Source: an uncultured Alphaproteobacteria bacterium (GTDB taxonomy: Bacteria; Pseudomonadota; Alphaproteobacteria; RF32; CAG-239). From it: 64,000 bases of DNA. Positions 25,792 through 34,436 of the stretch are shown here, piece after piece. Below the pieces are notes generated by a model, which searched no databases, was not told where the DNA came from, and worked only from the letters and a program-made list of their open reading frames with translations. The position numbers and the translations under genes are program-made. The first letter of the stretch is position 1. Each line of letters begins with the position of its first letter. The stretch lies in the NCBI GenBank assembly GCA_944392275.1, contig CALXWA010000005.1, positions 1 to 64,000 on the forward strand. Reading direction: 5' to 3'.

Positions 25792-26296
25792 ATTGCTGGA
25801 AAAATTGGAGCAGAGAAATTGGTGGTAAAAATTTTTTTACAATTTTTTCTTTTCCGTTTTCAAAGATAATTTCTTGGATGACCTTAAAACTGTCTTCCTT
25901 TGAATTGTAGAAGCAATCAAGACCGTTTAAGGGTTTTAAGAAAATCCGGATGTGGTCACAGATCTTAAAGTCAAAAGATTTGTTTGAACATTTTTGAATT
26001 TGTTGTGTTCCCGGAATGGTAAGATAGCAGTCCTTGTCTTCTCTTAAACAAAAAGCTGTCATGACTTTTATTTTTGTGCCCGGTTCAAAAACATCTACCA
26101 GCGGAATGTCTGTGGTTGAAAGAGAAACGGGAATTTTTTGTTGCATGCATATGTGGATCGCTATAACATGCATGAAGTCAGAGGCCGAAATAATCGGGTG
26201 GGAAGATTCGCAAACGGTGAAAAATGCATTTTCTTCAAGGTTGGTTGCATCTTTCTTTCTGATTTTATCCAGAATTTTGGAAATAATAATTTTCAT
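25790..26296 (-). CDS. Hypothetical cytosolic protein
   Basis: 168 residues with no recognised family, signal or membrane helix. It begins MKIIISKILDKIRKKDATN and has several cysteines (five visible). A mid-section reads like beta strands (GTKIKVMTAFCLREDKDCYL), and the C-terminal end is basic and hydrophobic (KKFLPPISLLQFFQQ). It lies between rsfS and rlmH but on the other strand, so it is not part of that ribosome-maturation operon. Confidence 0.6.
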   Translation of the reverse strand: MKIIISKILDKIRKKDATNLEENAFFTVCESSHPIISASDFMHVIAIHICMQQKIPVSLSTTDIPLVDVFEPGTKIKVMTAFCLREDKDCYLTIPGTQQIQKCSNKSFDFKICDHIRIFLKPLNGLDCFYNSKEDSFKVIQEIIFENGKEKIVKKFLPPISLLQFFQQ

Positions 26297-26373
26297 AATT
26301 AAATAAGGTTTTGATTAATAATAAATTTTGAACTTTTTTATTACGTTTTTGAAAAATAGTCAAGGAAAAGAGT

Positions 26374-26814
26374 ATGAAGGTCATTCTTGCCGCCATCGGA
26401 AAATGTAAGAAAAATTCTCCTGAAGCCGAGTTGATTAAGGAATATCTGAAACGTTCGACATGGAATATCCTTATTAAGGAAAAAGACAATTCTTCTCAAG
26501 AGGAGGAGGCTAAATTTTTACAAGCAAGTATTCCTCAGGGAGCAAAAGTAATCGTTCTTGATGAGCGGGGTGAAAATATGAAATCGATTGATCTAGCCAA
26601 GAAAATAGAAGCTTGGCAGTTGAATGGATGTTCCGAACTTTGTTTTTTAATCGGAGGGGCTGATGGACATTTGGCTTCGACCCGAGATAAAGCCGACTTG
26701 GTTCTTTCTTTTGGCAAGCTGACGCTTCCGCACATGTTGATGCGGGTTGTCTTGTGTGAACAGATTTATCGCATTCAGACCATTATTAGTGGGCATCCGT
26801 ATCATCGCGAATGA
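26374..26814 (+). CDS. rlmH: 23S rRNA pseudouridine-1915 N3-methyltransferase RlmH
   Basis: 146 residues, a SPOUT-class methyltransferase. It carries the SAM-binding knot (VIVLDERGENM, CFLIGGADGH) and the C-terminal signature YRIQTIISGHPYHRE. It methylates pseudouridine 1915 in helix 69 of 23S rRNA on 70S ribosomes. Length and ends match the family. AAGG lies about ten bases before ATG 26374. It runs towards the pit gene, with only a T-run and no clear hairpin between the two. Confidence 0.97.
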   Translation: MKVILAAIGKCKKNSPEAELIKEYLKRSTWNILIKEKDNSSQEEEAKFLQASIPQGAKVIVLDERGENMKSIDLAKKIEAWQLNGCSELCFLIGGADGHLASTRDKADLVLSFGKLTLPHMLMRVVLCEQIYRIQTIISGHPYHRE

Positions 26815-26819
26815 TTTTT

Positions 26820-27872
26820 TTATTGGTAGACAACTTGGTTAAATACGTTTTGTAAAAAGAATAAAGAGATATAGCACAGCAAAGCCGCCATTATCGGGGT
26901 TGTTAGCCATCCAAATATAATCCGCCCGATAAGGGGCCAATGTATGGTATGTCCTCCTTTGGCCAAACCAATACCAAGGACGGCCCCGATAACAGCTTGA
27001 GAGCTTGAAACCGGAACCAGAGGGAGAGACGGAAGAGAATAGCTGTCTAAAAAGTTTTTGAGTGCGCTGGAGGCAAACATAAATAAGACAATACCTTGAG
27101 AAACAACGACAATCCATGCAATCATCGGTGACATCTTCATTAAGTTGTTTCCGACGGTATTGATTACTTTGTGGGAGTATGTGAAAATTCCGATACAAAT
27201 GGATAAAGCTCCAATTAAAAAGAGAACTTGCGTATCATTTAAGGTTAGGCCTCCCGGTAAAGAAAAACCTTTCAGAGGGCTAGAATCAACAAATACGCCC
27301 ATTACGTTGGCGATGTTGTTGGCCCCAAGAGCATAGGCCCCGAAGGCGGCCGCAAGGATTAAGCCTAGTCGGGTGTAACAATCTTGGCGGAGCAGGTGGA
27401 CGTGGGAATGTCTTAAAAAAGTTTTGATCGCAATATATAAGATGACGGCAATACAACCGGAAAGAATCGGACAGACAACCCAAGTGCTGACGATTTGCGA
27501 AAGAATCGAATAATCGGTTTCTTTGCCACTGTAAAAGTTCCAGCCGATAATGGCTCCGACAATGGCTTGAGAAGTAGAGACCAAAATTCCGGCTTTGACC
27601 ATCCAATAGATTGAGATGGCTGCGGCGAGAGCGGTCATAAAAGCTCCGGCTAAGGTGTTTACATTGCCGAGTTCCCCTAATGTGCGGCTGGCTCCGGTTC
27701 CTGTATAGACGGCTCCGAGGATAACAAAAAGCGAGGCGATGAAGGCGGCTGTTTTAAAACGGAGCATTTTGGTGCCGACGGCGGTGCCAAAAATATTTGC
27801 CGCATCATTGGCTCCCAGAGACCACCCGAGAAATAATCCGGAACTCAGATATATAAAGAAGCTTAAGTCCAT
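26820..27872 (-). CDS. PiT-family inorganic phosphate transporter
   Basis: 350 residues with about ten membrane helices. The duplicated PiT signatures are clear: GANDAANIFGTAVGTKML near residue 21 and GANNIANVMGVFVD in the second half. Each half also carries STSQAIVGAIIGW or SSSQAVIGAVLG. It imports phosphate by H+ or Na+ symport across the inner membrane. Its ATG shares one base with the TGA of the DUF47 gene upstream, so the two are translationally coupled. Confidence 0.95.
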   Translation of the reverse strand: MDLSFFIYLSSGLFLGWSLGANDAANIFGTAVGTKMLRFKTAAFIASLFVILGAVYTGTGASRTLGELGNVNTLAGAFMTALAAAISIYWMVKAGILVSTSQAIVGAIIGWNFYSGKETDYSILSQIVSTWVVCPILSGCIAVILYIAIKTFLRHSHVHLLRQDCYTRLGLILAAAFGAYALGANNIANVMGVFVDSSPLKGFSLPGGLTLNDTQVLFLIGALSICIGIFTYSHKVINTVGNNLMKMSPMIAWIVVVSQGIVLFMFASSALKNFLDSYSLPSLPLVPVSSSQAVIGAVLGIGLAKGGHTIHWPLIGRIIFGWLTTPIMAALLCYISLFFLQNVFNQVVYQ

Positions 27873-28531
27873 CAGATATCCCTTTTTATGGTAAAAATGA
27901 GCAATTCATCAATAAAATCTTCCGCTAAGTCGGCAATATCTGCAATTTCGTTGATAAAATCAGAAATTTGGATTTTGTTGGCCAAGGGGAGGTCTGAATC
28001 AAAAATTGCGTTGCGTAAGTGTCCGCTGCTTAAGTCGGATTCATGTTCAATAAAATAGACTTTTTGTGAATAATCACGTACAGAACTCAAGTCGCGAAAG
28101 AATGCTCGTGATGCTTTGCCCATGTTTTCGGCACAGGTGGCGGTTAAGTCACAGAGTTCAATAATCCGGGAATGATATTCTGACGGAATTTCCGGTCGCT
28201 CAATGAAAAATTTATAGGTTACCTCATCAAAACGGTTAATGACACGATCTAAATTTTCAACTAATTGTAAAACATCGGCCCGCAAGTCCGGTATGAGGTT
28301 TTGGGTGTAAAGTTTGCTTTCAATATCTCGACGCAGACAATCGGCATCATGTTCAATTTGTTTGATATGTTTTGATGTTTTTTTATAATTTTCACTTCTT
28401 CCTTCACTTAAAAAAACTTGTATTGCTTTTTTAAAAGTCATAGCAATATCCAAAAGTTTGTCGTGAAATAGGTCTATTTTGCTTTCTAAAGCTTTGGTTT
28501 GAGAGAAAAGCGAAACCGAAATATGAAACAT
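27872..28531 (-). CDS. DUF47 (PhoU-like) Pit accessory protein
   Basis: 219 residues, all helical and rich in acidic and basic residues. IKQIEHDADCLRRDIESKLY and RVINRFDEVTYKF are typical of the DUF47/PhoU_div family, which folds like PhoU and binds metal ions through E/D-x-x-x-D helices. DUF47 genes next to pit regulate or support phosphate uptake. It comes first in the two-gene operon and overlaps pit by one base. Confidence 0.92.
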   Translation of the reverse strand: MFHISVSLFSQTKALESKIDLFHDKLLDIAMTFKKAIQVFLSEGRSENYKKTSKHIKQIEHDADCLRRDIESKLYTQNLIPDLRADVLQLVENLDRVINRFDEVTYKFFIERPEIPSEYHSRIIELCDLTATCAENMGKASRAFFRDLSSVRDYSQKVYFIEHESDLSSGHLRNAIFDSDLPLANKIQISDFINEIADIADLAEDFIDELLIFTIKRDI

Positions 28532-28653
28532 GATGTCTTCCTTAATCTTATAGTTTATACTTTAGTATATCCTCAATTTATGAAGAAAAGATTTATTAAT
28601 TGAATAAAAAATAAACGATAAGTTTTATTTTGAGCTTGTAAATCCAAAAGATA

Positions 28654-28682
28654 TTGTTTAAATTAATCTCTGTTATTATAAA
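28654..28682 (+). promoter_or_regulatory. Candidate promoter of the DsbA-like gene
   Basis: TTGTTT (28654-28659), a 17-base spacer and TATAAA (28677-28682), 25 bases before the ATG. The spacing is ideal and the -10 box matches five of six. Confidence 0.5.
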
Positions 28683-28707
28683 TTTATAATTTGAGGGATT
28701 TTATACA

Positions 28708-29430
28708 ATGAAAAAACTTAATGCACTTTATGTGGCTTTGACAGCATTGGTTGTTGCTGTTGTCGCATTGGTTATGTGTTTGGTCTGCTGCAGCAAAAAT
28801 AAGTCTGCTTCTGTTGAAGAAGTTTTGCAGAACAATCCGGGGCTTGTTGTTGAAGCAATGCAAAATTACGAAGTTCAAGCCCGTGAAGAAGCTTTGCAAA
28901 AAGCTCGTGAAATGATTAAAGAAAACGAAGAAGCTTTGAACAATAATCCAAATGACGGTGTTCTTGGTAACCCGAACGGAGAAGTTGTTTTGGTTGAATT
29001 CTTTGACTTCTCTTGCGGATATTGCCATAGACTTTATCCGGCTTTGAAGTCCGTTATTGCTAAGAATCCGGATTTGAAGGTTGTTGCTAAGTCTTTGACT
29101 TTCGTTTCTCCGATTTCACAATTTGCGGCTAAAGCTGCTTTGGCTGCTAAAGAACAAGGAAAATATGCCGAAGCTTATAGTGCTTTGTTTGAATACAAGG
29201 GCCGTTTGACAGAAGATACCGTTATTGCTGCTATTGCTGCTACCGGTGTTGATGTCGAAAAATTGAAGGCTGATATGAATTCTCCGAAAGTTGAACAAGC
29301 TTTGAAAGAAATGGCTGATTTGGCCGGAAAAATCCAAATTACCGGTGTTCCGACTTTGGTTATGAATGGCAAAGTTGTTCAAACTCTTGATGAAAACGTT
29401 ATTCAGCAGGAAATTGAAGCTGCTCGTTAA
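28708..29430 (+). CDS. Membrane-anchored DsbA-family thiol-disulfide oxidoreductase
   Basis: 240 residues. An N-terminal hydrophobic segment (residues 8-30) could be an anchor or signal. A helical linker rich in Glu/Ala/Gln follows (32-80), then a thioredoxin fold with catalytic CGYC (103-106) in FFDFSCGYCHRLYP and the cis-Pro loop GVPTLVMNG. This is the DsbA/Com1/BdbD type acting in the periplasm. Strong GAGGGA and very biased codon use suggest high expression. The cysteine-rich secreted proteins in this window are plausible substrates (inference). Confidence 0.93.
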   Translation: MKKLNALYVALTALVVAVVALVMCLVCCSKNKSASVEEVLQNNPGLVVEAMQNYEVQAREEALQKAREMIKENEEALNNNPNDGVLGNPNGEVVLVEFFDFSCGYCHRLYPALKSVIAKNPDLKVVAKSLTFVSPISQFAAKAALAAKEQGKYAEAYSALFEYKGRLTEDTVIAAIAATGVDVEKLKADMNSPKVEQALKEMADLAGKIQITGVPTLVMNGKVVQTLDENVIQQEIEAAR

Positions 29431-29446
29431 TTTTTTCTTCAAAATG

Positions 29447-29482
29447 AAAAAAAGCGGTTGTTTTATTACAACCGCTTTTTTT
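29447..29482 (+). terminator. Terminator of the DsbA-like gene
   Basis: GCGGTTGT (29454-29461) pairs with ACAACCGC (29468-29475) around TTTATT, extended by A7/T7 flanks. Confidence 0.92.
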
Positions 29483-29512
29483 GTGTACTATTTTTAATCT
29501 TTTTTTTTCTTA

Positions 29513-29541
29513 CTTGAGTTTTTATCAGAATAGACCTATAT
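29513..29541 (+). promoter_or_regulatory. Candidate RpoH (sigma32) promoter of ftsH
   Basis: CTTG (29513-29516), 18 bases, then CCTATAT (29535-29541). This fits the alphaproteobacterial heat-shock consensus CTTG-N17/18-CYTATNT exactly. The same bases also give a passable sigma70 pair (TTGAGT, 17, TATATA), so dual recognition is possible. It lies 36 bases before ftsH, a classic heat-shock gene. Confidence 0.6.
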
Positions 29542-29576
29542 ATAAAATCTGTAGTGAGTTCAATAAAGGATAAATC

Positions 29577-31439
29577 ATGAAAACAGGAAGAAGTATTATT
29601 GTATGGCTGTTGGCTCTGGTGTTTTTGACCGCAGCTATGAATATGTTTAACGGCGGAGCTGTCGTTAATTCAGAAAATTTGGCCTTTTCGGATTTTATGT
29701 CTCATGTCGAAAACAAGAAAATTGCCGAAGTGACAATTGAAGGTGCAAATATTACCGGTTCTTTTACCGATGGTAAAAAGTTTTATACCTATGCTCCGTT
29801 TGATCCGACAATGGTCGAAATGCTTCGGAAAAATAATGTTAAAGTGACGGCTCGTCCGGAAGATAATACTTCAAACACCTTAATGGGGATGTTAATTTCC
29901 TGGTTTCCGATGATTTTGCTTATCGGGGTTTGGATTTTCTTTATGCGGCAAGCCAATTCCGGTAATAACAAGGCTATGAGTTTCGGAAAATCGAGAGCTC
30001 GGTTGATTGAAAATACCAAAAAAGTAACTTTTGCCGATGTTGCCGGTGCGGATGAAGCCAAACAAGAATTAGAAGAAATTATTGATTTTTTGAAAGATCC
30101 TGAAAAGTTTCAACGTTTGGGTGGTAAGATTCCAAAGGGCGTTTTGATGGTTGGACCTCCGGGAACCGGTAAAACTCTTTTGGCAAAAGCCGTTGCCGGA
30201 GAAGCCGATGTTCCGTTTTTTTCAATCTCGGGTTCTGATTTTGTGGAAATGTTTGTCGGGGTCGGGGCTAGTCGAGTACGTGACATGTTTGCTCAGGCAA
30301 AGAAAAATGCTCCGTGTTTGCTTTTTATTGATGAAATTGATGCTGTTGGGCGTCACCGTGGTGCCGGTTTAGGCGGCGGTAATGATGAACGCGAGCAAAC
30401 GCTAAACCAATTGTTGGTAGAAATGGATGGTTTTGAGGCCAATGAAAATGTTATTTTGATTGCGGCGACGAACCGTCCGGATGTTTTGGATCCGGCTTTG
30501 TTGCGTCCGGGACGTTTTGACCGGCAAGTTACGGTGACGAATCCGGATAAAAAAGGTCGTGAAGAAATCCTTAAAGTCCACGCCAAAAAGGTCCCCTTGG
30601 CAAAGGATGTCGATTTGTCGGTTGTGGCACGTGGAACACCTGGTTTTTCCGGTGCAGATTTGGCAAATTTGGTTAATGAGGCGGCTTTGCTTGCAGCGCG
30701 AAAAAATAAACACAAAGTTACATCTAAAGACTTTGATGATGCTAAAGACAAAGTTTTGATGGGAAGTGAACGTCGCTCTATGGCTATGGATGATAAAGAA
30801 AAACAGCTGACCGCTTATCATGAAGCCGGACATGCAATTTGCTCTTTACATGTTGAGGTTACCGATCCTATTCATAAAGCAACCATTATTCCTCGGGGAA
30901 GAGCTTTGGGAATGGTACAGCAACTTCCGGAAAAAGACCAATATTCCTATTCAAAAGCCAAGATGCTTTCCCGCTTGATTATTTGTATGGGTGGAAGAGT
31001 TGCCGAAGAGTTGAAATATGGTCCTAAAAATGTGACCAGCGGAGCCTCTTCGGATATTGCGGCGGCAACAAATCTTGCTCGGTCTATGGTAACGGAATGG
31101 GGAATGAGTGAAAAACTCGGACCTGTTTTGTATGCCGAAAATTCCGGTGAAGTTTTTCTTGGAAAATCGGTAACACAGAATAAAAATATGAGTGAAGATA
31201 CCGCTCGTTTGGTTGATGAAGAAATCAAAAATCTGGTTCTTAATGCTTATCATGAAGCAACGAGAATTATTACCGAAAATAAGACGGAATGGGAAAATCT
31301 GGCTCAGGCTTTAATTGAATATGAGACCTTAACCGGAGAAGAAATTCAGCAAGTGATTAAGGGCGAAAAAATTGATAAAAGTTCTGAATCACCCGTGAGT
31401 GAAGAAAAAAGGACGCATTCCTCCGTTCCGGAAGTGTAA
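29577..31439 (+). CDS. ftsH: ATP-dependent zinc metalloprotease FtsH
   Basis: 620 residues. Two membrane helices (about 7-24 and 104-123) flank a small periplasmic domain. The AAA+ module has Walker A GPPGTGKT (193-200), Walker [13 protein letters not shown] and the SRH region [20 protein letters not shown]. The metalloprotease has HEAGH (415-419) and the third zinc ligand in the [12 protein letters not shown] region. FtsH degrades unneeded membrane and regulatory proteins and, in many Proteobacteria, RpoH itself. A heat-shock promoter candidate precedes it and a strong terminator follows, so folP/glmM are not in the same unit. Confidence 0.99.
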   Translation: MKTGRSIIVWLLALVFLTAAMNMFNGGAVVNSENLAFSDFMSHVENKKIAEVTIEGANITGSFTDGKKFYTYAPFDPTMVEMLRKNNVKVTARPEDNTSNTLMGMLISWFPMILLIGVWIFFMRQANSGNNKAMSFGKSRARLIENTKKVTFADVAGADEAKQELEEIIDFLKDPEKFQRLGGKIPKGVLMVGPPGTGKTLLAKAVAGEADVPFFSISGSDFVEMFVGVGASRVRDMFAQAKKNAPCLLFIDEIDAVGRHRGAGLGGGNDEREQTLNQLLVEMDGFEANENVILIAATNRPDVLDPALLRPGRFDRQVTVTNPDKKGREEILKVHAKKVPLAKDVDLSVVARGTPGFSGADLANLVNEAALLAARKNKHKVTSKDFDDAKDKVLMGSERRSMAMDDKEKQLTAYHEAGHAICSLHVEVTDPIHKATIIPRGRALGMVQQLPEKDQYSYSKAKMLSRLIICMGGRVAEELKYGPKNVTSGASSDIAAATNLARSMVTEWGMSEKLGPVLYAENSGEVFLGKSVTQNKNMSEDTARLVDEEIKNLVLNAYHEATRIITENKTEWENLAQALIEYETLTGEEIQQVIKGEKIDKSSESPVSEEKRTHSSVPEV

Positions 31440-31442
31440 AAG

Positions 31443-31477
31443 CAAAAGGAGCCGTTTTAGTAACGGCTCCTTTTTTT
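31443..31477 (+). terminator. Terminator of ftsH
   Basis: AGGAGCCGTT pairs with AACGGCTCCT around a five-base loop, followed by T7. It separates ftsH from glmM. Confidence 0.93.
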
Positions 31478-31501
31478 ATGGTTTCGGATATGTGGAGAAT
31501 T

Positions 31502-31531
31502 TTGCTTGTATTTTCGGGCAAGTTTTATAGA
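31502..31531 (+). promoter_or_regulatory. Weak candidate promoter of glmM
   Basis: TTGCTT (31502-31507), 18 bases, TATAGA (31526-31531). It is the best pair between the ftsH terminator and glmM, about 40 bases ahead of the start. Confidence 0.35.
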
Positions 31532-31571
31532 ATCAATTTTATTGAAAATGTTGTTACGAAAGGTTTTTGCG

Positions 31572-32942
31572 ATGGGAAATAAATTGTTTGGTACCGATGG
31601 GGTCAGAGGAGTGGCAAATGTTTATCCGATGACGGCGGAATTTGCTTTTAAGTTGGCTTGTGCTTGTGCTAAATCTGTGGCAATCCATCGTCAAAAAGTC
31701 GCTATTGCAAAAGATACAAGAATATCCGGAGATATGTTGGAGGCGGCTTTAACGGCCGGGTTTACCTCTCAGGGGGTAGATGTTATTCTTTTGGGCGTTA
31801 TTCCGACACCGGCCGTAACGCGTTTGGTGGATGGTTTGAATGTTGATATGGCGGTTATGATTACGGCATCTCATAATCCGTATTATGATAACGGAATTAA
31901 GCTTATTTCGGCAACGGGAGATAAGTTTTCCGATGAGGTTACCGAAAAATTAGAGGCTTTGGTTGCGGAGGGTGATTTTGCCTATGACAAAGATAAAATC
32001 GGGAAAGTTACGCAGGATAGTCACTGTCTTGAACGTTATAAGGAAACGGCCTTTTCTATTTTTTCTACAAAATATCCGTTACAAGGGTTGAAGGTTGTTT
32101 TGGATTGTGCCAATGGTTGTTTTTCAAATATTATGCCTGAGGTTTTTAGGGCTTTGGGAGCCGATGTGGAAGTTCTTTCCGATAAACCAAACGGGTATAA
32201 TATTAATCAAGATTGCGGGTCGCAACATATTGAGCAAATGGTCCAAAAAGTTGTTGCTTGCCAGGCGGATTTAGGCGTTGCTTGTGATGGGGACGGAGAT
32301 CGAATTATTATTTGTGATGAAAAAGGCAAACGTTTAGATGGGGATCAAATTATTGCCTTTTTAGGATATTATTTAAAATCAATCGGAAATTTGAAGGCCA
32401 ATACCGTTGTGGCGACCATTTTATCGAATCCGGCTTTGGATCGTTATTTGGAAAGTATCCAAGTACAATGTGTGCGGACCGGAGTTGGTGAAAGAAATGT
32501 TATTTTGGAAATGAAACGTCTTGGTGCAAATGTCGGCGGAGAAGAATCAGGCCATATGGTTGTTGCTGATTATTGTAAGACCGGAGATTCAATGATTACG
32601 GCTTTGATTGTTGCCAAAGGTTTGTTGCAAAGCGGTAAGAAAATGAGCGAAATTTTTCCTCTTTTTGTTCCGATGTTGAAGAAAAGAGTGGATAGTAAGT
32701 TTGCGACCAAAGAGGCGATGCTTAAAGCTTTTGAAGATGAAGATTTTCAAAAAGCAATTGCTGACGGAATGCAAAAAGTTGAAGGAAAAGGTAAAGTTTT
32801 GGTCCGTAAATCCGGAACCGAACCAAAAATACAGGTTTGGGTGTGGGGAGAGGATTCGTCTTTTGTGGAAAAGGTTAATTGCGAAATCGCTTCCGTTTTA
32901 ACTCAATTGGATGGTTTTGAGTCCCAAAAAGATGTTTTATAA
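31572..32942 (+). CDS. glmM: Phosphoglucosamine mutase
   Basis: 456 residues from ATG 31572, giving MGNKLFGTDGVRGVAN. The frame is open back to 31506 but that part has no family match, and AAAGG sits about ten bases before 31572. The active-site phosphoserine loop is TASHNPYYDNGIK. The metal-binding DGDGDR and sugar loop GGEESGH are intact, as is the C-terminal phosphate loop RKSGTEPK. It converts glucosamine-6-P to glucosamine-1-P for UDP-GlcNAc, peptidoglycan and lipid A. folP, which often sits between ftsH and glmM, is absent. Confidence 0.97.
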   Translation: MGNKLFGTDGVRGVANVYPMTAEFAFKLACACAKSVAIHRQKVAIAKDTRISGDMLEAALTAGFTSQGVDVILLGVIPTPAVTRLVDGLNVDMAVMITASHNPYYDNGIKLISATGDKFSDEVTEKLEALVAEGDFAYDKDKIGKVTQDSHCLERYKETAFSIFSTKYPLQGLKVVLDCANGCFSNIMPEVFRALGADVEVLSDKPNGYNINQDCGSQHIEQMVQKVVACQADLGVACDGDGDRIIICDEKGKRLDGDQIIAFLGYYLKSIGNLKANTVVATILSNPALDRYLESIQVQCVRTGVGERNVILEMKRLGANVGGEESGHMVVADYCKTGDSMITALIVAKGLLQSGKKMSEIFPLFVPMLKKRVDSKFATKEAMLKAFEDEDFQKAIADGMQKVEGKGKVLVRKSGTEPKIQVWVWGEDSSFVEKVNCEIASVLTQLDGFESQKDVL

Positions 32943-33042
32943 TTTATTTTGAATAAATCCTTGAAATATCTTCTTAAACTTTTATTTACTAATTGAGACT
33001 AAACTGATAAAAATTGGGCTACGAACCATCAGGGAGTAGATG

Positions 33043-33249
33043 ATGTTAAAATTAAATGAACAAAGTAATTTTGATTGGTCAAGACAAAAGACGTTTACGG
33101 TCAAAAAACGCGGAAATATGGCTTTGATTTTGCCAGGTTTGAATTTGAGTAATAACAAGCAACCTATTTCCGGTACCAAATGTTTGTGGCCGGATCGGTT
33201 TGATGATATGTCTTCAAAATACATCAGTAAAAGAGTTTGGGGACGTTAG
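33043..33249 (+). CDS. Small hypothetical protein
   Basis: 68 residues from ATG 33043, which has AGGGAG six bases upstream (ATG 33040 is too close to it). No family is recognised. It is basic with a Trp near each end, and has a mid-section MALILPGLNLSNNKQPISG that could be a short strand-loop. The stop is seven bases before the next start, so it is probably co-translated with the small membrane protein behind it. Confidence 0.6.
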   Translation: MLKLNEQSNFDWSRQKTFTVKKRGNMALILPGLNLSNNKQPISGTKCLWPDRFDDMSSKYISKRVWGR

Positions 33250-33255
33250 TGCGTT

Positions 33256-33573
33256 ATGTTTAAGGGGTTGGCGGCTCTTTTTACCTCGGGGATTATTTTT
33301 AATCCGATGGTATTGATGGGAGTTATCCTTGGTTTTTACTGTTCCTTTACGTTAGAAGCAGAACAAATTTATCAGTTGTTTGGAAATTATCATTTTTATT
33401 TTGTGATTTTGGCCATTTCCATTATTTATCACTTTAGCTTTAAGAAAGTTTATAAGGGTGATTATGAAGGTTTGGATTATTCGGCGATGGTTTGGCAAAT
33501 TATTGGGGGTGTTTTTAAGTTTGTTTTTGCAACCGTGTTGAGTATATGTTTTCTTTTGATGATTAGTTTTTAG
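33256..33573 (+). CDS. Small three-helix membrane protein
   Basis: 105 residues, family unknown. Hydrophobic helices lie at about residues 10-31, 44-61 and 82-104, with a short charged loop KKVYKGDYEGLDY between the last two. It is in a likely two-gene unit with the preceding 68-residue gene and is closed by a terminator. A role in the inner membrane is all that can be said. Confidence 0.65.
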   Translation: MFKGLAALFTSGIIFNPMVLMGVILGFYCSFTLEAEQIYQLFGNYHFYFVILAISIIYHFSFKKVYKGDYEGLDYSAMVWQIIGGVFKFVFATVLSICFLLMISF

Positions 33574-33578
33574 AAAGT

Positions 33579-33605
33579 AAAAACCCTGGTTTCCCAGGGT
33601 TTTTT
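33579..33605. terminator. Terminator between the membrane gene and the yjfB-like gene
   Basis: AAAAACCCTGG (33579-33589) pairs with CCAGGGTTTTTT around TTTC. It ends two bases before the stop codon of the minus-strand yjfB-like gene and can serve both. Confidence 0.9.
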
Positions 33606-33606
33606 G

Positions 33607-33783
33607 CTATATAGAGATATCTAATGTCTGCCCTAATGTTGATGATACCGGAGCCATTCGGGAATCGTCTAATAAAATTTCAGCAACTTGTTGTTGCATT
33701 TCAATATTGGCTTTTATCAGGTTCATCTGCATTTGTTGTACAGACAATGCATAAGAACTAAGTGCTCCTAATTCTGCTGACAT
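33607..33783 (-). CDS. YjfB-like putative motility protein (58 residues)
   Basis: A short complete gene: ATG at 33783-33781, stop TAG at 33609-33607, and a strong AGGAG seven bases upstream of the start on the minus strand. The 58 residues begin MSAELGALSSYALSVQQMQM, are glutamine- and methionine-rich through the middle, and end LGQTLDISI. This matches the YjfB-like family (short proteins with Q/M-rich helices and a terminal LGQ-x-I/L-D motif, annotated as putative motility proteins). It sits alone between two plus-strand units. Confidence 0.75.
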   Translation of the reverse strand: MSAELGALSSYALSVQQMQMNLIKANIEMQQQVAEILLDDSRMAPVSSTLGQTLDISI

Positions 33784-33923
33784 TTCTGTCTCCTTCCACC
33801 TTATACAGTTTGAATTATAACATATTTTCTTTAAGAGTTCATTAAAAAAATGAGGGTTCCTTGTTTTTTTATTGATGATGATTACCTTAAGGGGTGGTAG
33901 TTTCTTTGTTAACGGAGGACAAT

Positions 33924-34436
33924 ATGGGAGATGGTATCAGAACTTTTACAGTCTTGTTGTGGGCATTGTGTGCGGTGAATTCACCATCCTATGCTCAAGA
34001 AAACACTTCGATTATTGAGGAAGAGTCGATGCCGCAGGCTCCAACGCTTGTTTATGGGGCAGCAAAAAAAGAAAACGGAACGATGGATAAGGTTTTGGTA
34101 GAACAACCGGCCGGGGCTCCTAATCCACTGGGAAATCCGATTGTGTCGGATGTTTCGCCGGAAGATTTTGGAAATTCTCCTGAGCAACAAGCTCCGTTAT
34201 CTTCGAATGAAACGGCACCTTCGGCTTTAAGCTCCGGTCCTAATACAAACGGAACGGTCCCTTTTGCTCCGGGAAGTCCGCAGGAGGCTTCTGATCTTGG
34301 TAAAGAATTTCAGAATACCTTGGTGGAGGGTAACGGAATGATTTATGATATTCAAGCCTATCCAACTCAAGATATTGATGTCATCGGGAATTCCGCGAAT
34401 CCGGAGACGATTTATTCGCCCAATGTAAATCCTTAA
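33924..34436 (+). CDS. Secreted low-complexity protein of unknown function
   Basis: 170 residues from ATG 33924 with GGAGG five bases upstream (an in-frame start at 33894 lacks one). A signal peptide is clear: residues 1-24, ending SYA before QENTS. The mature chain is rich in Pro, Asn, Ser, Glu and Gly with no cysteine, and is probably disordered. It ends in PETIYSPNVNP. Family unknown. Its TAA overlaps the stop codon of the opposite Cys-rich gene by three of its bases, with no terminator between them. Confidence 0.7.
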   Translation: MGDGIRTFTVLLWALCAVNSPSYAQENTSIIEEESMPQAPTLVYGAAKKENGTMDKVLVEQPAGAPNPLGNPIVSDVSPEDFGNSPEQQAPLSSNETAPSALSSGPNTNGTVPFAPGSPQEASDLGKEFQNTLVEGNGMIYDIQAYPTQDIDVIGNSANPETIYSPNVNP

